A stretch of DNA of 24,767 nt from JACZWZ01 sp036478235 (GTDB lineage Bacteria > Actinomycetota > Acidimicrobiia > Spongiisociales > UBA11373), in contig JAZGDZ010000064.1 in NCBI GenBank assembly GCA_036478235.1, positions 1-24,767 of the forward strand, read 5' to 3'. The notes beneath the pieces were generated by a model. The model ran no database searches, was not told where the DNA came from, and saw only the letters and a list, made by a program, of their open reading frames with translations. Made by a program: the position numbers and the translations under genes. This document shows, piece by piece, positions 1 through 7,190 of the stretch (position 1 is the stretch's first letter; every line of letters begins with the position of its first letter).

Positions 1-7
1 TCTACAT

Positions 8-80
8 CGCCACTCGCGGTGTCCTCGGCCCCGCCATTCCTGCACGAGGAGTGACGAAACCGAGATCCTCGCGAGTGGCG
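8..80. repeat. Long-spaced inverted repeat, 11-bp arms
   Basis: CGCCACTCGCG at 8-18 and its exact reverse complement CGCGAGTGGCG at 70-80 form an 11-bp perfect inverted repeat with about 51 bases between. No gene is visible in 1-219; the stretch holds this repeat, the family 2 element at 87-173 and the promoter of the first gene. The arms could form a stem in RNA or be a remnant of a larger element cut by the window edge. Confidence 0.5.
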
Positions 81-86
81 CGCCTG

Positions 87-173
87 GCCGGTTTGGCTCC
101 GGCGTTCGGGTCCTGTTCGGCCCCGAACCGCCTCCGCATGAGCGTGCCGCCCCTACGGGCGGCGCTGTGTTCC
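87..173 (+). repeat. Family 2 repeat, copy 1 (two-hairpin element)
   Basis: This ~85-bp stretch aligns along its length with the reverse complement of 3899-3985. It holds two stems: GTTCGGG (104-110) with CCCGAAC (122-128), and GCCGCCC (146-152) with GGGCGGC (157-163). In the second copy the first stem reads GTTCGAG/CTCGAAC, so both arms changed together. This compensatory change suggests that folding, rather than coding, is maintained. The function is unknown. Confidence 0.65.
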
Positions 174-207
174 ACGATCTGAGCAACGGCATTACTCAGC
201 AGACTCC

Positions 208-213
208 TAGATT
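208..213 (+). promoter_or_regulatory. -10 box of the 5'-nucleotidase gene (leaderless)
   Basis: TAGATT lies 6 nt before GTG at 220. This is the normal distance from a -10 hexamer to the transcription start, so the mRNA probably begins at the start codon. No Shine-Dalgarno sequence is present and no clear -35 box is seen. Confidence 0.55.
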
Positions 214-219
214 CGCGGC

Positions 220-1641
220 GTGGATGTATTGACCCCACCCGCCCGCGCCCGCCGCATCTTCGGCAACCGCACTCTGAACATGCGCTCGATCCGCGCCATC
301 GGGTACGACATGGACTACACGCTCATCCACTACCGGGTGGAGGAGTGGGAGCAGACCGCCTTCGACCACACCAGAGATCGTCTGGTTGCCGCGGGGTGGT
401 CGGTCGGTGATCTCGAGTTCGATCCGAGCGGTGTCATCCGCGGACTGACGATCGACGTCGAGCTCGGCAACCTCGTCAAGCCGACCCGGTTCGGTTATGT
501 GATCAAGGCGGCCCACGGCACGCGGCAGCTCGAATTCGACGAGATCCGTTCCATCTACGCCGGCGCCTCCGTGGACCTGCGAGAGGACCGGTGGGTCTTC
601 CTCAACACACTGTTCTCGATGAGCGAAGCCTCGCTCTTCGCCCAACTCGTAGAGCGGCTCGACCGGAACGAGCTGCCGGAAACGATGGGGTATTCCGACC
701 TCTACACGACGGTTCGGAACAACCTCGACGAGGCGCACATGGCGGGACGCCTCAAGGAGGAAATCCTGGCCGACCCCGAGCGGTTCGTCGTCCGCGAACC
801 CGAGGTGGTGTTGACACTGCAGGATCAGCAGGAGGCAGGCAAGCGCCTCCTCCTGATAACCAACTCCGAGTGGGAGTACACGAGCAGCATCATGGAGTAC
901 GCCTTCGACCCCCACATGCCGTCCGGTGCCACCTGGAGAGACCTGTTCGAGGCAGTCATCGTGTCGGCCGCCAAGCCGGCATTCTTCACGGCATCCCGGC
1001 CTCTCTATCGAATCGTTGACGAATCTGAGGGCTTCATGCGCCCGCAGCTCGGACCGCTCGAGCGCGGCGCGGTGTTGGTGGGAGGCTGCGCCGCGGAACT
1101 CGAGGAGCATCTTGGGGTGTACGGCGATCAGATCCTGTACGTGGGCGACCATCTCTATTCCGATGTCTCGGTCTCCAAGGCCCTGCTTCGGTGGCGCACC
1201 GCTCTCATCCTGCGCGAGCTCGAATCGGAGATCGAGGCGGCCGAACGCTTCGCCGAGGCCGAGGACCGACTGAGCACCTTGATGAAGGACAAGGTCGCCC
1301 TCGAGTCGTCCCTGGCCTCGGCCCGGTTGGATCAACTCAGAGGCCGCACGGGCCACGCCGACCCCGTCGGCGACCCGGCCACCGCCGACGTTCGGATCGC
1401 CGATTTGAGAACCGCGCTGACGGCGATCGACGGCGAGATCGGCCCGCTGGCGGAGGCGGCGGGACGCCAACGCAACGAGCTGTGGGGCCCGCTGATGCGC
1501 TCGGGAAACGACAAGAGCCTGTTCGCTCGCCAAGTCGAGCGCTACGCCGACGTGTACACGTCGCGTGTGTCGAACTTCGGTTTCGCCACCCCATACGCCT
1601 ACCTGCGGGCGGAGCGGGGCACACTCCCTCACGACGGATAG
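220..1641 (+). CDS. HAD-IG family 5'-nucleotidase (cytosolic purine nucleotidase-like)
   Basis: A 473-residue cytosolic protein. The HAD motif I DMDYTL lies at residues 30-35 (D30 nucleophile, D32 general acid), preceded by the typical IRAIGYDMDYT context. Motif II is in LLLITNSEWEY, and the motif IV region is YVGDHLYSDV. A long charged helical insert (about residues 325-420) follows, as in the HAD-IG/cN-II group. The family hydrolyses nucleoside monophosphates such as IMP or GMP; the exact substrate cannot be read here. The length matches the family. The GTG start is supported by a -10 box 6 nt upstream and by no better alternative; ATG at 280 would cut off conserved sequence just before motif I. 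It is followed by a repeat relic and then the small zinc protein. Confidence 0.9.
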   Translation: MDVLTPPARARRIFGNRTLNMRSIRAIGYDMDYTLIHYRVEEWEQTAFDHTRDRLVAAGWSVGDLEFDPSGVIRGLTIDVELGNLVKPTRFGYVIKAAHGTRQLEFDEIRSIYAGASVDLREDRWVFLNTLFSMSEASLFAQLVERLDRNELPETMGYSDLYTTVRNNLDEAHMAGRLKEEILADPERFVVREPEVVLTLQDQQEAGKRLLLITNSEWEYTSSIMEYAFDPHMPSGATWRDLFEAVIVSAAKPAFFTASRPLYRIVDESEGFMRPQLGPLERGAVLVGGCAAELEEHLGVYGDQILYVGDHLYSDVSVSKALLRWRTALILRELESEIEAAERFAEAEDRLSTLMKDKVALESSLASARLDQLRGRTGHADPVGDPATADVRIADLRTALTAIDGEIGPLAEAAGRQRNELWGPLMRSGNDKSLFARQVERYADVYTSRVSNFGFATPYAYLRAERGTLPHDG

Positions 1642-1672
1642 GAGGGCGCGCAATATGCGGACGCTCTTAGGG
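1642..1672 (+). repeat. Family 1 hairpin repeat relic
   Basis: Starting right at the nucleotidase stop, GAGGGCGCGC, an AT-rich loop (a short CGCA-ATA-TGCG stem), GCGGACGCTCTTAGGG follows the layout of the family 1 end seen at 4021-4055 and 8697-8726. It ends in TTAGGG, where the other copies give a -10 box. No clear promoter function here, because the next gene has its own ribosome binding site. Confidence 0.4.
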
Positions 1673-1730
1673 CCGTTTGCCCCTGGGGGCGGGAGCCGGT
1701 GATCCGGCACCATGTGGCCGAGGAGGTTCC

Positions 1731-1943
1731 ATGACGTCCGCCACGATCGTTCGCTGCGAGGGCTGCGGCGTGCCGGTGCCGGAATCGAGCACCGGCTGGC
1801 TGCACTGCCCCGACTGCGGGCGCGCCTTCTGTCCCGACTGCCCCGGCGCCCAGCGCCAGATCGCAATGATCCACGGAGAATGCGACTCGACCCAGGCCTG
1901 CACGTTCTGCGGCGCCACCTGCCTGGTCGACTACCAGGTCTAG
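1731..1943 (+). CDS. Small Cys-rich zinc-binding protein
   Basis: A 70-residue protein dominated by cysteine pairs: CEGC near residue 9, CPDC near 26, CPDCPG near 34, then a later C and CTFCGATC near the C-terminus. This pattern suggests two interleaved zinc sites, like zinc ribbon or treble-clef modules, but I cannot name a family. ATG 1731 is chosen because AGGAGG lies at 1721-1726 with 4-nt spacing. It probably acts in the cytosol as a binding or scaffolding module; no catalytic motif is seen. Its TAG stop is the same CTAG tetranucleotide that ends the convergent PAP2-kinase gene. Confidence 0.7.
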   Translation: MTSATIVRCEGCGVPVPESSTGWLHCPDCGRAFCPDCPGAQRQIAMIHGECDSTQACTFCGATCLVDYQV

Positions 1944-3703
1944 AGCAGATCGACCCCGCGCAGGTTCTGGAACACCAACGCGGCCATGGTGAGTGCACCC
2001 GCCAGGGTGCCTGCGGCGAGGCCGATCCTGCGCAGACCCCAGCGCTGAATGGCGATGGGCGGACACTCCGGCGCCAGAGCCCGGAACTCGGCGAGGAGGT
2101 CCTCCCCGGCGCCCACCCGCTCCCGGAGCATCGACCGGAGCTGCGACGGCATCGTGAGGCCGCGGGTGGCGGCGAACGCCTCGGCGATGTCGCGCTCGGA
2201 GAACTGGAGCACGGCCCGCTCGTAGACCGTGGCCGCATCGCTGCGCAGCGCCAGCAGCAGCATCATGTTGGCCAGGTCCACTGCCATCCTCCACGCACTC
2301 GGCCTGATCTCGCCGAAGGCGACGTCGATCAAACGCACCTTGCCGTCTTGGACCAGAACGTTCGCCGGTTTGATGTCGCGGTGAGCGATGCCCGCCTCCC
2401 ACAGCTTGGCGACCACGCCGAGGGCGTCGTCGATGATCTCCTCGGTCATCTCGACCTGATCGATCTCCCGAGCGCCTTCGAAGAACTCTGTGGCGACGAG
2501 GAACTCGCGCCCGGGCACCAGCTGCACCACGCCATGGGGACGGGGCGACGGTATGCCGGCGTCGTACATCACCCGCAACATGTAGTCCTCGTACTCGACC
2601 AGCCGCCGTACCGAACTGAAGGGCCGTTCGTCCTCGAGGCGGCCGTACAGGATCGCCCGCCCCAGCTTGTACCACCGGTCGGAGCGGAGGTGGTTGGTCG
2701 CATAGAGCTTGGCAAACACCTCGCCCGAGAACCGCCCCTCGAGCGTGACTCGCAGCGGAGTGGATCCGCCCGACCCGGCCAGCCCGAACGGGGCCACCTC
2801 GAGCACCTCACAGTGCACGATCTCACACCCCAGCTGGGTGCGGAGGGCGTTACGCATCGTCTTGGCCATCCCTCCACCTTGATCGAGCAGCTGTGTCTCC
2901 AGTGCCTCCCGGATTCGGATCGCCCTCATACCGCGCACGTCGAGGTGAGCCTTTTTCCCCCCGGAGTAGGAGACGGGAAACGACTCCTCCGGGGCAAGAA
3001 GCCGAAAGGCCGCAACCGCAGCCGCGGCGGCCACGATTGCGGCGAACACCGAGTCGGTCACATGGTCGACCCCGAGCACGAGCCGAGCGGCCCCCAGCGC
3101 CCCCACCAGGAGGCCGGAGAACGCGAACCATCGAGCCCGTAGCCTGCCCGGCGGCAGCAGCGAGTACCCAAGCGCCACGAGCGTCACCGTCAGCCCGGCA
3201 ACCGGGACCGCCGGATGCGAGTACCCCTCCCAGCGACCGATTATCTCGACCACATCGGGGCGAGGGCGCTCCAAGGCTTCGGCCACCCGCTCCAGCGACC
3301 ACTGGACGAGAACCGTCGTCCCGATCGTGAGAAAGAGGTGCCGCCATCTGCGGTACAGCGCCAGCACCGCCACCCCGAGCCACAGCACCGTCCGGATCAC
3401 GATCCCCGAGCCCAACCACTGCGCCGCCCGGGCGATGTCGACCAGCCAGCCGGTGCGCAAATCCTCGGCCCAGCGGGTCAGGCCCTGATCGAAACCGAAC
3501 CACCACGCCGCTCCGTCATCACCCGCCGACGCCCACAGGGCGATCACGACCGCGGTGGCGCCGAGCCAGCCGATCGTGCCGAGTGACAAATTGCGGCCCA
3601 GCGGGGAGGGATCGCCCGAGGGTCTTCTGCGCCCCAGCGAAATCGTGCGGCCGGCGACGTTGATCGTTCGCTCCTCGCCGACCGTGCCCAGATGCCCGCC
3701 CAT
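1940..3703 (-). CDS. Membrane fusion protein: degenerate PAP2 domain plus RIO/Bud32-like kinase domain
   Basis: 587 residues. The N-terminal half has several membrane segments with a PAP2 layout: R-x6-RP (RVAEALERPRP) is present, but the second motif reads YSHPAV instead of PSGH. The third reads RLVLGVDHVTD, placing Asp where the catalytic His normally sits, with His one residue later. The PAP2 half may therefore be inactive. The C-terminal half is a protein-kinase-like fold: VFAKLY (ATP-site Lys), catalytic loop HRDIKPAN at about 441-448, and IDVAFGE as the metal-binding DFG equivalent. A single membrane helix follows near the C-terminus. ATG 3703 is preferred because GGAGG sits 6 nt upstream; TTG 3787 would add 28 residues. 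Substrate and pathway are unknown; related actinobacterial membrane proteins join PAP2, kinase and lysyl-PG synthase-like domains, and this one may lack the last. Confidence 0.75.
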   Translation of the reverse strand: MGGHLGTVGEERTINVAGRTISLGRRRPSGDPSPLGRNLSLGTIGWLGATAVVIALWASAGDDGAAWWFGFDQGLTRWAEDLRTGWLVDIARAAQWLGSGIVIRTVLWLGVAVLALYRRWRHLFLTIGTTVLVQWSLERVAEALERPRPDVVEIIGRWEGYSHPAVPVAGLTVTLVALGYSLLPPGRLRARWFAFSGLLVGALGAARLVLGVDHVTDSVFAAIVAAAAAVAAFRLLAPEESFPVSYSGGKKAHLDVRGMRAIRIREALETQLLDQGGGMAKTMRNALRTQLGCEIVHCEVLEVAPFGLAGSGGSTPLRVTLEGRFSGEVFAKLYATNHLRSDRWYKLGRAILYGRLEDERPFSSVRRLVEYEDYMLRVMYDAGIPSPRPHGVVQLVPGREFLVATEFFEGAREIDQVEMTEEIIDDALGVVAKLWEAGIAHRDIKPANVLVQDGKVRLIDVAFGEIRPSAWRMAVDLANMMLLLALRSDAATVYERAVLQFSERDIAEAFAATRGLTMPSQLRSMLRERVGAGEDLLAEFRALAPECPPIAIQRWGLRRIGLAAGTLAGALTMAALVFQNLRGVDLL

Positions 3704-3840
3704 CACCCACCTCCCGGCCCGGGTGCTACGGAACCCGAGGACGAAACGGTGCAGCGGCCATCGCCGAATTCCTGAGTGCGGCTCCAAGTCACAGAACGGT
3801 CAACAGTACGACAGTCCCGCCGGATTCCCGGATCGTCCGT

Positions 3841-3897
3841 AAGAGGGCGCGCCGATAGGCGCGGACTCGGCCGCCTGGGGCTGGGGCCCCCGGGCCG
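3841..3897 (-). repeat. Family 1 hairpin repeat, partial unit
   Basis: Reverse-strand partial copy of the ~90-bp unit of 9985-10377. It contains stem CGCGCC (3848-3853), loop GATA, GGCGCG (3858-3863), followed by the GGGGC/GCCCC-type hairpin around 3874-3890. The unit is interrupted at about 3898 by the family 2 element and resumes around 3985 with the CGAAGAGCC segment, so one repeat seems inserted in another. The 360-base divergent gap 3704-4065 holds these repeats and no gene. Confidence 0.7.
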
Positions 3898-3898
3898 T

Positions 3899-3985
3899 AG
3901 AACAGAGCGCCGCCCGCAGGACGGCACAAACGTGCGGAGGGGTTCGAGGCCGAGTAGGACTCGAACACCGGAGCCAAGACCGGCG
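3899..3985 (-). repeat. Family 2 repeat, copy 2
   Basis: Reverse-complement match to 87-173. Stem GTTCGAG (3942-3948) pairs with CTCGAAC (3960-3966) where copy 1 has GTTCGGG/CCCGAAC. The second stem is kept as GCCGTCC/GGGCGGC with one G-U pair. It sits inside a family 1 unit, which suggests later insertion or joint mobility. Confidence 0.65.
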
Positions 3986-4020
3986 AAGAGCCGTACGGCG
4001 AAGAGCCCTCAACATCGCGA

Positions 4021-4050
4021 AAGAGCGTCCGCCTATTGGCGGACGCTCTT
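4021..4050 (+). repeat. Perfect 13-bp hairpin ending in a -10-like box
   Basis: AAGAGCGTCCGCC (4021-4033), loop TATT, GGCGGACGCTCTT (4038-4050) is a perfect stem-loop. It has the same TATY loop as the CGCGCC-TATC-GGCGCG stem of family 1 but a different stem, so the pairing rather than the sequence is kept. TATGCT (4050-4055) overlaps its end and is a good -10 box for the PAP2 gene. The hairpin could act as terminator, operator or cruciform at that promoter. Confidence 0.65.
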
Positions 4051-4065
4051 ATGCTGTCGAACTCC

Positions 4066-4698
4066 ATGGCCGCCCTGGACCCGCCCTCGACCGCTCATCG
4101 CGCCCTGTTCGGCGCAGCCGTCGCCGCCGGCGTGGCGACCCTGGCCGTCACCTGGACCATGGCGTCGGGCGCCACGATCCCTCTCTGGGAGGAGTCTGCG
4201 TTCCGGACTCTCAACGAACTTCCCGACTGGATCGAGGGTCCCGGTTGGATCATCATGCAGCTCGGGTCGTTCATCGCAATCCTGATCGTGATGGTCGTGT
4301 CCATAGTGCTTCTCCGTGACTATCGACTTGCGGGGCGCCTGGCATCGGCGGGCCTCGCTGCCTGGCTCCTCAGCAAGCTGGTGAAGGCGATCGTGGAGCG
4401 GGGCAGGCCCGACGAGTTCTTCAGCGACATCATCCTGCGCCCGGGATCGGACGGCCTCGGCTTCTCGTCGGGCCACGCCGCCGTGTCCTTCGCACTCGCA
4501 ACGCTCATCGGTGCCGCGCTGCCCCGAACCTGGTGCTGGATCGCTTGGTCTGTCGCCGGAGCTGCCGGTCTCATGCGGATCTACACCGCAGCCCATCTCC
4601 CGCTCGACGTCATCGGTGGGTGGGGACTCGGCCTCGCCGTCGGCGGCGCGATCGCACTGATCCCCGTGCGCCAGACCCGGCGATTGTCGCCCGATTGA
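4066..4698 (+). CDS. PAP2-family phosphatase, membrane
   Basis: About 210 residues with five or six membrane helices and the full PAP2 signature: KAIVERGRP (K-x6-RP), SSGHAAVS (catalytic His of motif 2) and RIYTAAHLPLD (R-x5-H-x3-D, nucleophile His). It removes phosphate from a membrane lipid such as undecaprenyl-pyrophosphate or phosphatidic acid; which one cannot be told. ATG 4066 is preferred because the -10 box TATGCT covers 4050-4055 and the upstream ATG (4051) lies inside it; that alternative adds 5 residues. Unlike the degenerate PAP2 half of the divergent fusion gene, every catalytic residue is present here, so the two may be a working and a non-catalytic partner. Confidence 0.85.
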   Translation: MAALDPPSTAHRALFGAAVAAGVATLAVTWTMASGATIPLWEESAFRTLNELPDWIEGPGWIIMQLGSFIAILIVMVVSIVLLRDYRLAGRLASAGLAAWLLSKLVKAIVERGRPDEFFSDIILRPGSDGLGFSSGHAAVSFALATLIGAALPRTWCWIAWSVAGAAGLMRIYTAAHLPLDVIGGWGLGLAVGGAIALIPVRQTRRLSPD

Positions 4699-4741
4699 CA
4701 TTCTCGCCGTCGCCACCGAACCACGGTCGTTGCTGTAGGCG

Positions 4742-6004
4742 ATGACTCTCCAAAAAACGCTCGCCGCGGCCGCCGTCCTGGCACTCGTGGCCGCCGCTTG
4801 TACGAGCGGCGATGCCGGACCGGCGACGACCGAGACCACCGAGACCACGGTCGATGGCAGCAGCGATCAACCGACGACGGCGCCGACGGGGAGCTCCGAG
4901 ACGGCGCAGCTGCTCGAGGGCGTCGCCGATTCGAGCGAACTTCCCGGCGATCTTCCCGCCGTCACCGGGGCCTGGGCAACCGACTGGACACGCACGACGA
5001 TCGACCTCTCCGAGCTACTGATCGGAATCTTCGCCTCCGATCCCAGGGATGCGATTGCCCCAATCGACGAACCAAAGTTCGAGTCGATCGCCGACGGCGC
5101 CGCCTGGCTCGGCGACCGGGAGCCCGGCCTCGTCGTGGAGTACGAAGATGGCGCCCGGTTCTATCCGCTCTCGATCCTGACGTTGCACGAGGTCATCAAC
5201 GACGAGCTCGGAGACCTCCCCGTGGCGATCACCTTCTGCCCGCTGTGCAACAGCGGGGTCGTGTTCGAGCGACGCATCGACGGCGTGACTCACCGCTTCG
5301 GTGTCTCCGGCCTGCTTCGCAAGAGCGACCTCGTCATGTGGGACGATCTAACCACCTCTTTGTGGCAGCAGATCACCGGCGAAGCCATCGTCGGAACCTT
5401 CGCCGGAACAAGGCTGACGGCCATCCCATCTGCAATCGCCTCGTTCTCGGACTATCGCGAGACCTTTCCCGATGGCGCCGTCCTGTCCCGCGACACCGGC
5501 TTTGGCTATTCCTACGGGGTCAACCCGTACGAGTTCTATTCGTCGCGCCAGAGGCCCTTTGGGTTCTTCGACGGCGAGCTCGACGACCGCTTCCCCGCGC
5601 TGGAGCGGGTCATCGGGGTAACCGTGGGGGGCGCCGAGAAGGCCTACCCCTTCAGCATCATCTCGCCCGTCGGGGCGGTCAACGACAGCGTCGGCGGCGA
5701 GAGGATCGTCGTGCTGTGGGGCGGCGACACCGCAGATGCGCTCGACGGGCGTTCGATCGCCGATTCACAGGCGATCGGGACCGGAGTCGCCTACTTGTCA
5801 GTCGTCAACGGTCAAACGCTCACATTCGTCCGGGTTGAAGACGGCGTGTTCGAGGACGAGCAGACGGGGAGCCGATGGACCATCCTCGGCCGCGCCACCG
5901 ATGGTCCGCTGGCGGGACAATCGCTCACACCGGCGATCCATCGCAACGAGTTCTGGTTTGCCTGGGCGGCCTTCTTCCCCGACGCCCCCGTCTATACGGG
6001 TTGA
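4742..6004 (+). CDS. DUF3179 lipoprotein
   Basis: 420 residues. A lipoprotein signal ends at Cys20 (ALVAAAC) and is followed by a Thr/Glu-rich linker, so the protein is exported and lipid-anchored. From about residue 90 onward it is a DUF3179 domain: ITFCPLCNSG with C166 and C169, then TSLWQQITGEAIVG, RDTGFGYSYGVNPY and a C-terminal FWFAWAAFFP segment. The two conserved cysteines and buried acidic residues hint at a metal or redox role, but the family's reaction is not established. ATG 4742 begins 43 nt after the PAP2 stop; TTGACA overlaps that stop at 4695, but no good -10 follows it at 17 nt. The 3' end overlaps the convergent 65-aa gene by 13 bp. Confidence 0.85.
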   Translation: MTLQKTLAAAAVLALVAAACTSGDAGPATTETTETTVDGSSDQPTTAPTGSSETAQLLEGVADSSELPGDLPAVTGAWATDWTRTTIDLSELLIGIFASDPRDAIAPIDEPKFESIADGAAWLGDREPGLVVEYEDGARFYPLSILTLHEVINDELGDLPVAITFCPLCNSGVVFERRIDGVTHRFGVSGLLRKSDLVMWDDLTTSLWQQITGEAIVGTFAGTRLTAIPSAIASFSDYRETFPDGAVLSRDTGFGYSYGVNPYEFYSSRQRPFGFFDGELDDRFPALERVIGVTVGGAEKAYPFSIISPVGAVNDSVGGERIVVLWGGDTADALDGRSIADSQAIGTGVAYLSVVNGQTLTFVRVEDGVFEDEQTGSRWTILGRATDGPLAGQSLTPAIHRNEFWFAWAAFFPDAPVYTG

Positions 6005-6189
6005 CGGGTCTCCGGCTCGGAAGAGAAGCTGACGACGACCCGAGCCGACGGCTCCGGCAGATCATCCAGCACGACCTCGATCGAGCAGTCCCGCAAGACC
6101 ACCTGGGTTCCGGTGCGCCGAAGAGCCTCGGCGCCTTTTCCTGCCGCGGCGACAACCTCGGTGATGATCCGGCTCAATTCGATCGGCAC
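5992..6189 (-). CDS. Small 65-residue protein, possibly trypsin-co-occurring-domain-like
   Basis: Soluble alpha/beta protein starting PIELSRIITEVV and ending in a beta-rich segment (IEVVLDDLP, ARVVVSFSS). GTG 6189 is preceded by GAGGAGGAGCC, a strong ribosome binding site. The short IEL start, a helix and then beta strands loosely resemble the Trypco2 type of small domain known from conflict-system proteins; this is a weak likeness. The gene lies 92 nt downstream of the secreted Asp/Lys-rich protein on the same strand and may share its transcript. Its 3' end overlaps the DUF3179 gene antiparallel by 13 bp. Confidence 0.6.
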   Translation of the reverse strand: MPIELSRIITEVVAAAGKGAEALRRTGTQVVLRDCSIEVVLDDLPEPSARVVVSFSSEPETRQPV

Positions 6190-6281
6190 GGCTCCTCCTC
6201 TTCCCCGTGGAGTCCGAACCCTGACCTAGGTTTGTCTCCGGGTTGTCGAAACATCCCGGACACGACAGCGCCCCCGTCCGC

Positions 6282-7121
6282 TCACTCCTGCTCGAGAGCC
6301 TCCGAGAAAGGGTCTCTGCGACGCGAGCTGGCGAACCCGGCCGCTCCGAGCAGGAGGGGGACGAAGAGGGCCTGACCGCTCGATGCCATCGCCTCGAAGA
6401 GCGCCTCGGCTATCACCAAGGGCGCGGACAGGGCGTTGGCCAACCCAGGCGGCAGCACCGGTGTCAAGGCCCGCACGAAGCTCCCCGAGAGTGGACCGTC
6501 GGGAGAGTGGGTCGTCGGTGACGGCGGGACCACGATGGGGTCGGTGTCGCCACCCTGGAACATCACGACGGCAGCGCCCAGGTGTACCGGTAGCGATGCC
6601 GGATCGATCGCGCCCAGCCCGCCCTGCGTGGGAACCACGCCCGACGGGGTGAGGATCGGCGGAGCCCTTCCCTTCCCAACGGCAACGCCTTTGGGATCGG
6701 TGCTCGCTGGTTTGCCCGGCTCCGGATCTCGAAACAGCGCACCCTTGCCGTTGTCGGAGGTCCCGTCCTTGCCCTTGTCCTTGTCCTTGTCGTTGCCGGA
6801 CGTCCCGTCCTGGTTCTGGCTCGGCGCATCCCCGTTCTTGCCGGACGGCTCGTCGGGGTCCTTGCCCTTGTCGTCGGGGTCCTGGCCCTTGTCGTCCGGG
6901 TCCTGGCCCTTGTCGCTACTGCCCTTGTCGTTGCCGAACGCCCCGTCCTGACCCTGACTCGGCGCATCCCCATTTTTTTTCTCGCCGCGCCCAACGCTGG
7001 TGGTGCCATCGGCGTCGCCGCCGGTCGACGCGGTGGCGCCGGCCGCCAAGGGCATGAGGCTGATCGCGGCCACGATCAAGAACACCGCTGCACGCGCCAC
7101 TCCGCGCTTCGTCCTGGTCAC
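6282..7121 (-). CDS. Secreted/anchored Asp-Lys-Gly-rich repeat protein
   Basis: 279 residues from GTG 7121. An N-terminal signal peptide (TRTKRG, then a hydrophobic run ending in AAGATA) is followed by a low-complexity linker with three copies of DKGQDPD-type heptads, encoded by 21-bp tandem repeats at about 6850-6915. A larger internal duplication, NGDAPSQ-QDG, also appears twice. The second half is Pro/Gly/Ala-rich, ends in a hydrophobic helix (ALFVPLLLGAAGFA) and a SRRR tail, and so looks like a membrane-anchored surface protein; no LPxTG sorting motif is seen. The family is not recognised. It diverges from the histidine kinase gene with 69 bp between, so a shared control region is likely. 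The upstream in-frame sequence lacks a good start. Confidence 0.6.
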   Translation of the reverse strand: MTRTKRGVARAAVFLIVAAISLMPLAAGATASTGGDADGTTSVGRGEKKNGDAPSQGQDGAFGNDKGSSDKGQDPDDKGQDPDDKGKDPDEPSGKNGDAPSQNQDGTSGNDKDKDKGKDGTSDNGKGALFRDPEPGKPASTDPKGVAVGKGRAPPILTPSGVVPTQGGLGAIDPASLPVHLGAAVVMFQGGDTDPIVVPPSPTTHSPDGPLSGSFVRALTPVLPPGLANALSAPLVIAEALFEAMASSGQALFVPLLLGAAGFASSRRRDPFSEALEQE

Positions 7122-7190
7122 CCTGTCTAATCGGCCTCCAGCCGACCATCTCTCAAGGATCAAGCCAAGGTCTCCGAAGTATCTAGTCAG

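Noticed and set aside
196..2238. Long antisense open frame opposite the nucleotidase
   Set aside because: High-GC codon shadow of the gene on the other strand; it spans three real genes and has Ser/Arg-rich composition without domains.
1712..3142. Long forward open frame opposite the PAP2-kinase gene
   Set aside because: Shadow frame rich in Pro, Arg and His; the minus strand encodes clear kinase and PAP2 motifs.
3942..3975. tRNA T-arm (GGTTCGAG/GGACTCGAAC-like bases)
   Set aside because: No acceptor, D or anticodon arms can be folded around it, and the same bases form a covarying hairpin in both family 2 copies.
4695..4700. TTGACA as -35 box for the DUF3179 gene
   Set aside because: It overlaps the PAP2 stop codon and no acceptable -10 hexamer lies 16-18 nt downstream.
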